This document shows positions 37,401 through 47,938 of a stretch of 64,000 nt of DNA, piece by piece. Within the stretch, counting starts at the first letter, position 1; each line of letters opens with the position of its first letter. Position numbers and translations under genes: made by a program. The notes beneath the pieces were generated by a model. It was not told the origin of the DNA and searched no databases. It saw only the letters and a list, made by a program, of their open reading frames with translations. Origin of the DNA: Scenedesmus sp. ARA3 (Eukaryota > Chlorophyta > Chlorophyceae > Sphaeropleales > Scenedesmaceae); contig RWJK01000256.1 in assembly GCA_004335835.1 (NCBI GenBank), forward strand, positions 1-64,000, given 5' to 3'.

Positions 37401-38527
37401 GCAGTGCAGCAGCACATCACATGAGGAGATGACTGCAGATGCCGTGACAGCGACGGGAAAAATGGCTGACAGGCCAGTAGTATCTGTTCAGCTTGTTGGG
37501 CAGTGAGGTGGGTGTGCAGGGGTGCAAGAGGTGGCCTGCAAGGTGCGGCACGCTAGATACTGCCAGAGAGACAGCAGTTTCGCAGGCACCCTGCTGCGCT
37601 AATGCTGCTGCTCATGGGCAAGGCAGGTGTGCAGTAGACACGCGGCAACGTGCCACCTGACCATGCTACTGCCTCTGCTTCAGTTGCTGCTGCTGCTGCT
37701 GCCCCCGCTGCCATTGCTGCCGCTGCCCCGCCTGGTCAGCCAATCCACAGCGTGCAGTAGTTGTCTATGTAATCAGTCTCGCTGCTGCTGCTGCTACTGC
37801 TGCTGCTGCCGCCGCCACTGTTGCCGTCACTCCCACTGCTGCCGCCCCACCTGGCCATCCGATCCACAGCGTGGAGTAGTTGTTCACGCCCATGAGCGCA
37901 GACACCAGCCCGCCAGCACTGATCTGCAGCTTCCACTTGCCGGCCGCGTCCTTGCTGCACGTCACCGGCAGCCGGTTCGCCACCACGATTAGCCGCCCGC
38001 CTGACGGCTCCACCCTGCAGGAAAAAAAACAGGTAAAGAGTAGCGGCCAGCTGCTGTTTGTGACAACGTGGTGATGCTGCTTGCAAGCTGCTGGCTGTTG
38101 CTTGATAAAAGGCAGGGGAGAAGCACCTGGAGCAGATGTCCTGGGGCAACTGCAGGCCACAGCGCAGCACTTCTGCCTGGCAAGCAACTGCTGCACCTGC
38201 TCAACCTACTTAAACTCTTGGCTAAGCGTTACTGCAGCAGCTGCCGCTGCTGTGCCTGTATCTGCTGCCCTGCCTATCGCCCAGTTGCGCCTGCCAGGCT
38301 CCCCTGCAGCCGCAGCTGCTGTGGTGGCACTGGCCTGGACCCGCTGCACTGGCTGTGGCTATCCTGCAAGCATTCCTGCAGGCACTCCTGTTTCCTGCAA
38401 GCGGCCCGCCAGCCAGCCCACCTGTCCAGCGGCACCAGGTCCTGGCCCTCCCACATGTCCCATTCCTCCAAGTGATCCAGCGCCTGCGCGGAGCGGCTCT
38501 TGCGGATGCGCTCACGCAGCAGGCGGT

Positions 38528-38578
<51 letters not shown>

Positions 38579-39099
38579 ACAGGCAGCCCGCAGGGGCCGG
38601 CAGCAACTTGTGGTTCAGCTGCTGGATTGGCTGTTGGGTGTGATGGTGCTGCTGTATGTGTGGTGGCATTGACACGGATACTGTTGGGCCAGTGCGGCAG
38701 GGTACACAGGGTGCCAGTCCCTGCCGTGCATGGCAGCTGCAAACTAGATTGGCTACATGTCGTAGCTGACGCATCGGCATGGTCTTTGAGACAGCAAAGC
38801 ACCTGACTGCGCATGGTTCATAAACTTGCATGGAGTGGTGCACCACAGCAGCGGTTCAAACACAGCTGTGTTGCTGCCTGGCGTAGATGCAATGCATGCT
38901 GCTGATCGTCTGCAGCTGCATGGCCGAAAGCTCATGCACAAAATAGTCATATCTGTGCTGCTATTGCATGGCTGAAGATTGGTTACCCACCAACCCTTGA
39001 TGCTGGCACTGTTGCAGCAGCAGCGGCCCTGGCAGTGGAGGGGGTCTGTGGCTGGCTGGGCGTGCCAGCAGCAGGCCCGTCACTGCTGGGCGAGGTCAT
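27415..39099 (-). CDS. TPS1: Class I (TPS1-like) trehalose-6-phosphate synthase with inactive phosphatase-like domain and large low-complexity C-terminus
   Basis: Seventeen exons, 5' to 3': 38991-39099, 38422-38527, 37851-38014, 36965-37191, 36190-36312, 35760-35959, 35272-35392, 34513-34629, 34050-34221, 33480-33611, 32749-32882, 32418-32513, 32007-32165, 31499-31648, 30719-30901, 30211-30354, 27415-29631; 1517 residues. The enzyme joins UDP-glucose and glucose-6-phosphate. The N-terminal [15 protein letters not shown] resembles the regulatory region of plant TPS1. The GT20 domain (~79-560) keeps [48 protein letters not shown] (R357, K362) and [11 protein letters not shown] (D456, E464), so it should be active. 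The HAD-like domain (~565-800) has LGYNAT instead of DxDxT and GHLLARDE instead of GDDxSDE; it should not be a phosphatase, as in plant TPS1. After residue ~800 come some 430 residues rich in Ala, Ser, Gly and Gln, then a conserved tail ([20 protein letters not shown], ~1233) and further low complexity. Nearly every intron holds copies of neighbouring exon ends. Confidence 0.92.
29646..29689. repeat. (CAG)n tract before the last TPS exon
   Basis: About 14 CAG units on the plus strand, that is (CTG)n on the transcribed strand, end 15 nt before the 3' splice site of TPS exon 17. Confidence 0.85.
29930..30140 (-). repeat. Two copies of the 3' end of TPS exon 16 with its donor site
   Basis: Segments at ~29930-29985 and ~30086-30140 repeat the exon 16/intron junction at 30205-30260: the CTGCCGGCCCATGATGTGTG block and about 25 further bases, almost unchanged. 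Both copies lie in the same orientation downstream of the exon, inside intron 16, about 120-155 bp apart. Confidence 0.85.
30445..30615 (-). repeat. Two copies of the 5' end of TPS exon 16 with its acceptor
   Basis: The block around GGCCCGTCCACAGGTGCTGC (exon 16 start, coding LWTGPISN) recurs at ~30445-30490 and ~30568-30615 in intron 15. Acceptor-side bases are included and the units are about 120 bp apart. Confidence 0.85.
30960..31170 (-). repeat. Three decaying copies of the 5' end of TPS exon 15
   Basis: The exon 15 start ([16 protein letters not shown], 30855-30901) recurs at ~30960-31020, ~31035-31095 and ~31112-31170 in intron 14. The nearest copy is nearly identical; the farthest has many substitutions. 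Confidence 0.87.
32865..33125 (-). repeat. ~120-bp direct repeat covering the TPS exon 11 acceptor
   Basis: Sequence from the first codons of exon 11 (GGGGTTAACCAGGATGGAGC) through the adjoining intron up to about 32995 is repeated at ~33003-33125, with landmarks such as GCAGCAAGTACAGCATGC kept. Confidence 0.82.
33206..33390 (-). repeat. Two copies of the 3' end of TPS exon 10 with donor site
   Basis: The block GCACCTGCGCC...GGCTCTG...CTCCCGCAAACTCGGACAG of exon 10 (33476-33530) recurs at ~33206-33270 and ~33327-33390. Each copy keeps the GCAC donor complement and about 55 exon bases. Confidence 0.85.
33801..33955 (-). repeat. Two copies of the 3' end of TPS exon 9 with donor site
   Basis: CTCACCCGTGAC...TACAGCGCGCAGAGCT occurs at ~33801-33840 and ~33914-33950; the true exon 9 end begins at 34050. 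The spacing is ~113 and ~135 bp, and intron sequence next to each copy is also related. Confidence 0.83.
34450..34498. repeat. (AGC)n tract in TPS intron 8
   Basis: About 16 uninterrupted AGC units directly precede the exon 8 donor region; on the transcribed strand this is (GCT)n. Confidence 0.85.
34710..35090 (-). repeat. Copies of the start of TPS exon 8 and of the end of exon 7 within intron 7
   Basis: The exon 8 acceptor block (CTTGATCATGTCCA...CCCAGCATCACCTG) recurs at ~34715-34765 and ~34830-34880, with a fainter copy near 34975-35000. A copy of the exon 7 end (CACCTTGCGCCCCACGCATC) lies at ~35050-35090. Both sides of the same intron are therefore duplicated. Confidence 0.82.
35191..35250. 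repeat. 20-bp tandem repeat, three units
   Basis: CCGCAGCATGATAAGCAGTG at 35191, 35211 and 35231 (the third has CCA for CCG), just downstream of TPS exon 7 in transcript order. Confidence 0.9.
35536..35690 (-). repeat. Two copies of the 3' end of TPS exon 6 with donor site
   Basis: CACCTGCCGTTGTCCTCCACGC-type sequence (exon 6 end, coding GVEDNG) occurs at ~35536-35590 and, shorter, at ~35648-35690. The true junction is at 35758. Confidence 0.85.
36390..36445 (-). repeat. Copy of the 5' end of TPS exon 5
   Basis: GCAGCGGTCGTTGGCCTGGG-type sequence repeats the exon 5 acceptor (36290-36315), including the following GCAGCAGCAGC. Confidence 0.8.
36655..36885 (-). repeat. Two to three copies of the 3' end of TPS exon 4 with donor site
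   Basis: GCACCTGCTGGTA/ATGCGCCCCACTGCATCTGCAG-type blocks lie at ~36715-36765 and ~36824-36882, with a shorter piece at ~36665-36690. The true junction is at 36963. Confidence 0.85.
37260..37410 (-). repeat. Two copies of the 5' end of TPS exon 4 with acceptor
   Basis: CGCCCCGGCTT...ACGTAGATGCCTGCA-type sequence (exon 4 start, coding GIYVKPGRD) recurs at ~37262-37298 and ~37374-37405 in intron 3. Confidence 0.85.
37728..37765 (-). repeat. Copy of the 3' end of TPS exon 3 with donor site
   Basis: GCCTGGTCAGCCAATCCACAGCGTGCAGTAG resembles the exon 3 end at 37848-37880 (GGCCATCCGATCCACAGC). Confidence 0.72.
38532..38576. repeat. (CAG)n tract before TPS exon 2
   Basis: About 15 CAG units, (CTG)n on the transcribed strand, directly adjoin the 3' splice site of TPS exon 2. 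Confidence 0.85.
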
Positions 39100-39556
39100 G
39101 GCTATACGCATGGACGTCACGTCGAGATGACAATGAGGCTATTTGGTCCACATTTCCGTGCCACTGCAGGGAAGTGTACTGGCAGAAGGGCTTGATAAGG
39201 CAAGCTGTTGCAGTGATGCAAGCGCCGATATGGATGCGTAGATCAATATTGGATAGTAGGTGCAAGATGCAATCCCACTCAGCAACGGGTGTGTGTATCA
39301 CCAACTCATCCAGCGGAGCAACCGCAGCACCTCAGATACACAAGGAAATGTTCGACACTGCGTTCCTGCTCGTACTGCAAACAGAATGCTTCGCCTTCCT
39401 TGCGAGCTCAGGATAACTGACAGCATGCAACATGTGACAAGGATGAATTCACAAGGGCAGGGAATCACCGAAGAGGACCATTCATCGCGGCATCTCTTTC
39501 AAACCCACATGTAGTGAAGTGCACAGCATATTCTGTGGCTGCCTGTCACTAGCACC
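39100..39556. promoter_or_regulatory. Divergent (bidirectional) promoter region
   Basis: These 457 bp separate the start codons of the minus-strand TPS gene and the plus-strand plastid protein gene, so both promoters and both 5' UTRs must lie here unless further 5' exons exist. No TATA box or other defined motif was recognised. Confidence 0.5.
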
Positions 39557-40503
39557 ATGAATTGCTTGCACATCTCCAGGGCGCAGCTGCAACAGCAGCG
39601 GCAGCAGCAACTGCATTGCAGGTGAAATGAATGTCCTGAAGCTGTAGCTTGGACGTAGCAGCCGCCTTACTATATACCGAAGCCCTCAGGGTTGTTTTTG
39701 TGCGCTTTTGTTACAGGGCGGTCAGCAGGCTACAACCTTGCTGCACAGTTGCAGCAGCTGGCAGCAGGCGTGTGCCACGCAGGCACAGCCTGTGCGTGGC
39801 AGCAACAGCGCTAAAAGAAAACCCCCAGAACACCCCAAACCCTCAGGTATCAAGTAGTAGCAGCCACACCTGCAATCAGGGCATCACAGTGTGAAAGTCC
39901 AAATGCCATGCACATGCCAGGCTCAACCTAGGCTTGCACCCGGCGGATGATTCAGAGCTAGTGCTTGAGACTAGTTCGCAGCAGCTGCTACCCTGCTGCT
40001 GCCAGTTTTCCTTCATACACTGTAGCATTGTGTTGCGCTGAACACCGTTGATCAGCCTGCAGCGCTGCTGATCGTTGCGTGCTGGCAATAGGGCACACAA
40101 GCGGCAAGCAGCTCGGCAACAGTCACTGGGTGGTGAACGTAACAACTGGCTTCTGCTGCAGGTCGTGCCATCATTGGACTTCACGCCGCAGCAGGCGCTG
40201 CAGGCACAATTGGAAGCAATCAGCAGGAATGATGAGCCATGGTGTGTTGCTTTTATGTCCAGCCAGCAGGTGCTGCCTGCTGCCTGCTGCCTGTCACCAG
40301 TGCGTCTTGATACACAGCCGCTCACTGAGGTCATCCCCTGCAGATGGTGCACTGTCATGGACGCTGGCCCATTGGCCAGCAGTGTGTCGCTACATGCTCA
40401 GTCATGACGCTGCTGTACTTGTCCAGGCGACTACTAGTAGTGAGCCAGCAGCCGACCCTATTGTCACCCTTCCAGGTCAACTGCAGGTCGGGAAAGTTTT
40501 GGC

Positions 40504-40550
<47 letters not shown>

Positions 40551-41040
40551 TTGCTGCTGGCTGCTTGCAGGGCAAACCACGGGGTGCAGACCATGTATGA
40601 GTTTGCGGAGGAGGCCGGCGGCATGGAGCGCAGCAGATACTTCGGCTTCTCAAAAGGTGCGCGGCAGGTGCTGTGGCTTCTCTAAGGCGCACAGCAGATG
40701 CTGTGGCTTCTAACAAGGCGCTTCAGCAGTGATTTGGCTTCTCAAACGGTCCACAGCAGGTGCTTTGGCTTCTCAAAAGGTGCGCGGCAGGTGCTTTAGC
40801 TCCTGTGAAGCACACAGCAGATGCGGTGGCTTCTCAAAATCCGCTGCAGCAGTTTGATTTTGTGGTCTCAAAAAGTCCACAGCAGTTATCTTTCAGCTGT
40901 ACTTTGGCCTTTTTAAAGGTGCCGTCGCTGCTGCATGTGCAGAGTGGCCAAAGCTGGCTCTCTCGCACACCAAGTACAGCTTCTCTGGCTGTGCCCAAAT
41001 TCGTTAATGTCAGCAGCTGGGATGTGGCTCCACAACTTGC

Positions 41041-41076
<36 letters not shown>

Positions 41077-41362
41077 TGCCACTGCATATGCTGCTGCAGA
41101 CCTGTACCACCTGGATCACTTCCTGATTTTTAAAACAAAATGTGCAGAGCTTGTGGACTGCCAGTCATACAGCATCCTAGCAGGGCCACCGGAGCAGCTG
41201 CAGCAGCAGCAGCAGGTGCCACCAGGCATGCAGGCGTTGTATGTGTCAGTGGTAGACAGTCAGGGCAGAGATGGTGGTGTGTTTGAGTTTGTGCTGGCGC
41301 AGAAGGAGTTTGGCTTGAGGAAGGGCTGCTGGATGACCAAGAGCTGCCTCAAGGTGCTGTGA
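39557..41362 (+). CDS. Small plastid-targeted protein, possibly DUF4864/NTF2-like
   Basis: Five exons (39557-39621, 39717-39846, 40162-40241, 40571-40656, 41097-41362) give 208 residues. Exons 1-2 encode an Arg/Ser/Ala/Gln-rich stretch with no acidic residue over the first ~50 residues (RAVSRLQPCCTVAAAGSRR), a good transit peptide. The mature part starts near VVPSLDFTPQQALQAQLEAI and continues ISRNDEPWANHGVQTMYEFA, FGFSKDLYHLDHFL, then FEFVLAQKE...GCWMTKSCLKV. The order (short helix binding an 'LDALKxND' motif, then 'HGIQxxYxFA', ending in a strand with 'G-W') resembles a conserved plant and algal plastid family and, more distantly, the DUF4864 fold; this is a recollection, and the function is unknown. 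The start codon has a good context (caccATGa), and its exon splices in frame to the transit peptide. The gene is divergent from TPS, and intron 4 contains a tandem array of exon 4 ends. Confidence 0.75.
40644..40925 (+). repeat. Tandem array of the 3' end of exon 4 (plastid protein gene)
   Basis: The exon 4/donor block TTCGGCTTCTCAAAAGGTGC and the following GCGGCAGGTGCT recur about seven to eight times with a period of ~30-45 bp across the start of intron 4 (near 40675, 40705, 40735, 40770, 40830, 40862 and 40905). Conservation generally falls with distance from the true junction, though the copy near 40770 is very close to the original. Confidence 0.85.
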
Positions 41363-42311
41363 CAGCAAGCTGTCGTTTGAGATTTGTGCACGCGTGACAA
41401 ATAATTTTGACAGTATGGCGCTAACATCACATTCTAGTCATCATCAATGGTGTCTCGTCGGCACAGGCAGCAGCATGTAACACATACCATGGCAACCGCA
41501 TTCATAGCAGGCGTGTTCATCGCATGGACTGCAATGCATGGCAGCCTGTGGCCACACAATGCCCTTTAGTCTCCCAACTGGTGTGCTGTCAACTGGCCTA
41601 ACAACGTATTATCATGAGCATGCGCATTACCGCTTAAGCGTGGCCAGACTGGTGGCCTCTCAGCAGGCTGCTGAGCTGGCGCTCACCTCAAGCTGCAGCG
41701 GCCAGCCAGCATGGCTGAGCTGTCACGGCAAGGCACAGCTGCCTTGCCAGCGGTGCACACCACGTGGCGTGCATGCATGGTGTCCGCCAGCCCAACTTAT
41801 TTGTAATGAGGGGGTGACTAATTTGGTGTTTATGGGTGCATGAGGCTGTACATCATGCTGTGGGCTGGGCTTGTGTACGTTGCCCAACGTGCTGCACTAG
41901 TCATGGTGAAGGGCACTGTTGATGTCACTGGGAGGAGCGTTTTGTGTTTGCAGCATGTTAGTGCAGACTGTTACTGCTGGCAGGGCTCCTCGGCCCTGGG
42001 TGCATGCTCAGCACAGAATAGGGTTCTTGCAGGACAGACAGGTGTAACAGGATGTCACATGGTGTCACTCTGCCAAGCTTGCGTACCGCAACATGTGGCT
42101 CTGGACATAGGCAATCCGAGTTTGAGCTGTGTATGGCTCTGTGGATTACGAATCGGCCAAACGTGCTGCTGCCCTGCTCAACTCTTGCTGCTTGCTGCTC
42201 TCAAGCGAGGTGACAATCCAACTGCGACTGTATCACAGTTTCACATAAGCATAGCACACGGTTTCCGGCGATTGATCGGGGCGTAGGTGTCTCGAGGCGC
42301 AGGCATCTGCC
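41363..42311. other. Intergenic region before the SSADH gene
   Basis: This stretch should hold the 3' UTR of the plastid protein gene and the promoter and 5' UTR of the SSADH gene. No coding segment or clear promoter element was recognised. Confidence 0.45.
41476..41480 (+). terminator. Candidate poly(A) signal TGTAA
   Basis: First TGTAA after the plastid protein gene, 114 nt past the stop codon. Confidence 0.4.
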
Positions 42312-45049
42312 ATGCTGCAGTGCACTGCGCTCGGCCTAGGCCAGCCTTTAGCGTCTGCAGCTTTGGTGGTAGCGCATTCATTACGCATTTGGAGCATGGC
42401 TCAGCCAGCTGCAGCAGCTTACAGCACTGGCGCGCCGAGCGAACCCGTTGAGCTCACAGTCTCGGAAGACTTGCTGTCAAAAGTGACAGACAAGGAGCTG
42501 CTGCGAACGGGAGGCCTGATAGGCGGCAAATGGACGCAGGCCACAAATAGAGCAACGTTCCATGTGAGTGCACAGATAAAGGCACTAGATCCAGGCAATG
42601 CTGTGGTGCCGGGTGCCCCTGCTGCACCAGCAGCACAGCACTGTGGCACACTGCATTACGCGGTTGGCGTGAAAAGGGCTGCGGTAGCATGTGTGTTGTG
42701 TTGTGCTCTGTGGCGGTGTGCATGTGTTGTATTTGGTGTATGTATACTGCAGCCAAGTTGTGCTGCTGAAGCACATCCACCAGCACTTGTTACGCATGGC
42801 TCCTGTGTTTCAAGTGCCGCACTGGGCCATGCATGGGCCATGCAGGAGGATGCTTACATCAGCATCAGGCAGGAGTGCAGCAGTCGCAGGCTTCACATCA
42901 CAGATGCAATCACTGATGTTGTTGACAGAGTGTTGCAATCAGATGCATGCAAGCAGGCCACTGGTACGTGTTATCTTGAGCGCAACAGTCGGAGCCAGGA
43001 CAGGAAGCAGGGTGCACACACTAGGTGCCGCCAGCTGTGTACACATGTGTTGGTGGAGGCGTTTCAGCTGCACCCAACTGCGCCTGTAACACGCCTGCTG
43101 TGCACTCATCCTGTGCGGCTGCAGGTGCACAGGCCCGCCTTCACGTTTTGCTGCGCAACTGCTGTGCATGTCGACGTACTGCTGTTGCTGCTGCAGGTGC
43201 ACAACCCCGCCACAGGCAAGGTGATAGCCACAATGCCCAAGATGCGCGCAGATGAGACGCTCACAGCCATTGCAGCAGCACACGCAGTGTTCCCCACGTG
43301 GGCCAACACCACAGCAAAGGAGCGAGGCGCCATCCTTATGCGGTGAGGCGGCCGGCGCAAAGCTTGTATAAGGGCTAGCAAATGTATATGTTGCGAAGGG
43401 CTAGCAAATGTATATGTTGCGAAGGGCTAGCAAATGTATATTGTTGCGAAGGGCTGGCAAATGTATATGTTGCGAAGGGCTAGCAGCTGCTTTTGTTTCG
43501 AGCATGTGCATGCCACAAAGCATTTCCTGCTCTGGTTGCGCGGGTGTGGTTGTGGCGGTGGTCTGGCTGGCTGTAGTACCGACGAGCTGCAGCAGCATTC
43601 TGATGAGGCATCCTGTGTGCGTGCCATGCGGCACAGCATGTATGCCAGCTGCAATCAGCAGCCAGCCATGACGTCTTTGCATGCTGCTTGCTGCTGCTGG
43701 TGGGGCCTGGTGTGCCCCACACCCTCTGCTGTTTGTACCAGGAAAACCTCAATCCTCAACGCCAGCGATAACATAGCTACTGTGGTAACATAGCTACTAA
43801 GTAACATAACATAGCTACTGCGGCACTGCTGCGCCTCACCCTGCTGCAGGTGGTACCAGGAGATCCTTAATGCCAGTGACGACATAGCAGCCATCATGAC
43901 AGCAGAGTGCGGCAAACCTCTGGCGGAGTCCAAGGCAGAGATTGCAGCAGGGTGAGGCGCAGCAGCAGCAGCAGCAGCAGCAGCAGCTGGATTTCCAGTC
44001 TTGCGGCTGCATCGACGAAATAGTAGCGTCGCTCTGCATGTGCAGCATCTGGCATTGCCAGCCAGTGTGCATGGGTGCTTGAGGTTACACCATGTGTGCA
44101 GTGGCAATCGATGCGCAAAGAGAGAAATGTTGCGTGGCTGTGACCCAGGTACAACGCCAGTCTCACTGGCAGTGCCAAATGCCTCTGATAACGCTTACAC
44201 CACAGGCGCTCCTGCTGTGCTGTGCTGTGTTAACTGCCGCAGCGCTGCGAGCGTGGAGTGGTTTGCTGCGGAGTGCCGGCGCGTGACGGGTGACGTGCTT
44301 GAGACCGTGGACCGCAGCAGGCGTATGGTGACGCTGAAGCAGCCTGTTGGGGTGGTGGCGGCCATCACCCCCTGGAACTTCCCCATGTCCATGATCACGC
44401 GCAAGGTGGGAATTGGCGCTGGCAACAAAGTGCATTGTTGCAACGTGCTTCAAGCACGATATGATGATGTATACACGCTGCCAGCCGCTGTGTTGCGCCG
44501 GCAGTACGATTGGTTGAGCGATGGCAGCAGCTTGTGCCGTGATGAAAAGTATTGCTATCTGCCGACTGGGTGGCCGGGAGGTGTGCTGTCAAGCGTGGTT
44601 GGCCTGCTGGCCAGCCGCGCTCTTACATCCATCATGCTCGCACACAACAGTCGTCCGAGCCTCGCTGTTGCATTGTCCATCATGCTCCAATTTCATGTCC
44701 GCAAGTCACTTCTGCAGGTGGCGCCGGCTATTGCTGCCGGCTGCACGGTGGTGCTCAAGCCTGCTGAGGCTACGCCGCTGACCGCGCTGGCGCTTGCCGA
44801 GCTGGCCGACAGGGCTGGCGTGCCCGACGGCGTGCTCAATGTGGTGCTGGGCGACGCGCCCAGCATAGGTGCGGAGAAAGTGGTGAAGCTAAAGCTTAAA
44901 TACCAACAATGCATCAGTACAGCTGTGAGACGCTAGCTTGTGTAGAAAAGCTTGCTGCAAAGTTGGTCATGGCATCAGCGTGTTGGCTATATTGGTTTGC
45001 CATGAAGGCCAGCAATGGGCCAATGGGTACACGCAAGTGCCTGCTGAAG

Positions 45050-45103
<54 letters not shown>

Positions 45104-45866
45104 GTTCAACCCTCAGGCCACGCCATGATGAGCAGTGAGACTGTGCGCAAGATTGGGTTCACCGGCAGCACAGCAGTGGGCAAGATGCTGGCGGAGCAGG
45201 CGGCAAAGGTGCGGGGATTTTGGTTCAGGTTTGAAGGTTCAGGTTTTAAAGTTCAGGGATTGGCACTGGCGGAGCAAACAACTCCGCCAGTGCCAGAGCA
45301 AACGGCGAAGTTCGAGCGCCAATGAAGGGCGGCTTTGTCACAGATTCTGTGCAGGCGGCTTTGTTACACACTCTGTGTTACACAATCTGTGCAATGGTGA
45401 AGCGTGTCTGGCTGCACACTTAGTTGCTCAGTCGCATACTCTGTTGGTAATGTTTTGTCACACACTCTGCACGCAGACAGTGAAGCGCGTGTTGCTGCAT
45501 ACTGTTAAAATTGTATGTTACGAAATCCGTTACAAACACTCTGTTCCACATGTTCCACCTGCAGACGGTGAAGCGCGTGTCGCTGGAGCTGGGCAACTTC
45601 TGATTTGTGTGTCTGCTAATGTTGCGTTTACTGTTTAAACCTGCTGTCACATACTCCGCCTGCAGACGGTGAAGCGTGTGTCGCTGGAGCTGGGCGGCAA
45701 CGCGCCCTTCATCGTGTTTGATGACGCTGACCTGGAGCTGGCGGCAGCAGGCGTGGTGGGCAGCGCGCTGCGCAACAGCGGGCAGACCTGCATCTGCGCC
45801 AACCGCGTGTTCGTGCAGGACCAGGTGCGTGCGCATGTTCATCATTGATGATCCATGAGGCAGGCG

Positions 45867-45898
<32 letters not shown>

Positions 45899-47895
45899 AG
45901 ACAGCATAGTTTGCTCCTCGATGGGGACTGCAGGCGCTGCTCACCGGGTTGGCGTGGCAGCTTGCGTGTAGTGCTGCTTGAGGCGGATGTGCTCCCGCGG
46001 CGTGTGGTGTGTGTGCAGCCGTCAGAGGTTGACGCTGTTGGTTGCTCTGCTGCTGCGTGTGCTTGCTGGTACACTGTAGTGCCGTACCTGTGTGCAAACT
46101 GTCGAAATTGCCCTACCACTTTGGCTGCGTGTGGTGGTGCAGGTGTATGACAAGTTTGCTGAGCTGGTTGCAGCCAGGGTGGCAGCGCTGAGAGTTGGCG
46201 ACGGCGCAGCGGCAGACACCACGCACGGGCCGCTCATATCCCCAGCAGGCGTAGAAAAGGTGAGGGCCCACAGGGCTGTTTGCAGCATGCAGTAGCGTAA
46301 GAACACCGTGGCGTGTCCGTTGGGCTCATGATGCATTTCTCTGCGGTGATACAGCTGCAGCAGGCCTGCTTCAGTGTTGCGTGCTTTTTGTAGTGAGCTT
46401 TCTGTGCTTTCTTCAACCGAGGTGCATGCGGCAATTATTGCTGCTGCTTTGTGCCTTAATGCGCCAAATGTTGGTCTGGTCTAAACTTGTCCACTTCCAT
46501 TGCAGGTCGTTGCGCATGTCAGTGATGCGCTGGCCAAGGGTGCCAAGCTGCTGGTGGGCGGGGCAGTGCCACAGCTGCCTGAGCCGCTGTCAGGAGGCAA
46601 CTTCTACAGCCCCACTGTGCTGGCTGAGGCCACCATCGACATGTGAGTGGGGTTGATAGTTGTTGTTGGCCTTAGGGGCTGGAGTGTGTTGTGTCGCGCA
46701 GTGTGTTGTGTTTTCTGTGTGTGGCGTGGCGGTGGTGGGTGACGGCTGCTGCTTGCGCTTGCGTGCTGGGGGCCAGCTGCATGTGCAGGTTTTGGCAGTG
46801 TCGCAAGGGTTTGATGTGCACGGCACTGCTGCTTGGCTGTGGGACACGTGGCCTGCCTTTACAGCCCCACTGTGCTGGCTGAGGCCACCATGGACATGTG
46901 AGTGAGAGGTGGACTGCGGCAGGGTGCTTTGCGTGTCGTGACTGTGACTTTTATGTGGGTTGTGAATTGCGGGGTTGGGGCTGGTGGCAGCTGCTGCCTG
47001 CGCCTGAGTGCTGGTGCCTGCTTGTTTGATGCTAGCTGGTGGTTGCAGTACTCCCGTGTTTTAACCTGCTGCTCCTGCTGCTGTCCCTGCTGCTGCTGCT
47101 ACTGCTGCTTGCAGGCGCTGCTTCCGTGAGGAGACCTTTGGGCCCCTCATCCCACTGTTCAGGTGGGCAGCAGCAGCAGCAGCGCAACCGCGCCTCGGTC
47201 CTGCAGCACATCAGTCAATAACGGCTGGCATGGCAGCTGTTGTTGATACCAGGTGCAGCGTTGTGAGCAGTTGCAGCACCAGCAACAACATGCCAGCTGG
47301 CGTCACACCCTCCTGCCACAAAGCTGCACACGATGAAAATATGCGTCAAACTGTTCATACACAACCAAACCACTGTCATGTGCATTGTTATATGACAATG
47401 TTACGGTTGCTGTGGCGCACCAGGTTCAAGGAGGACGACGAGGCTGTGCTCATGGCCAATGACACTGAGTATGGGCTGGCTGCCTACTTCTACACGCGGG
47501 ACCTGCGGCGGGCCTGGACCATTGCGGAGCAGCTGGAGTATGGCATGGTGAGCCTGCTACAGGTTCCAGCGTTTCATTTGTTATCTGTTGTTGCTTTTTG
47601 GCTTGCTTGGCACAGCAAATCCAGGCGGGGGTGGACCATTGCGGAGCAGCTGGAGTATGGCATGGTCAGCGGTGACGTGGCAGCGCTTTGTAACATGAAG
47701 TGATGTGAATAAATTGGTGCTTGTGCTTGCGGGGGGCTGTAAGCTTGTCTAAGTGCGAGCGTGGGAGGTGCAGGGCTGGGTCATGTGATGGCTGCAGTTG
47801 CAATTGCGGCGCACCTGCTGGCGACCTGGCCGGCTGCATCCACAGCTATACGTGCTATGCTGCACTGCAAGATGGACTGCCTTCTGTAACATCAG

Positions 47896-47938
<43 letters not shown>

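Noticed and set aside
43372..43490. CRISPR-like array
   Set aside because: Units are contiguous with no spacers, in a eukaryotic intron; it is a minisatellite.
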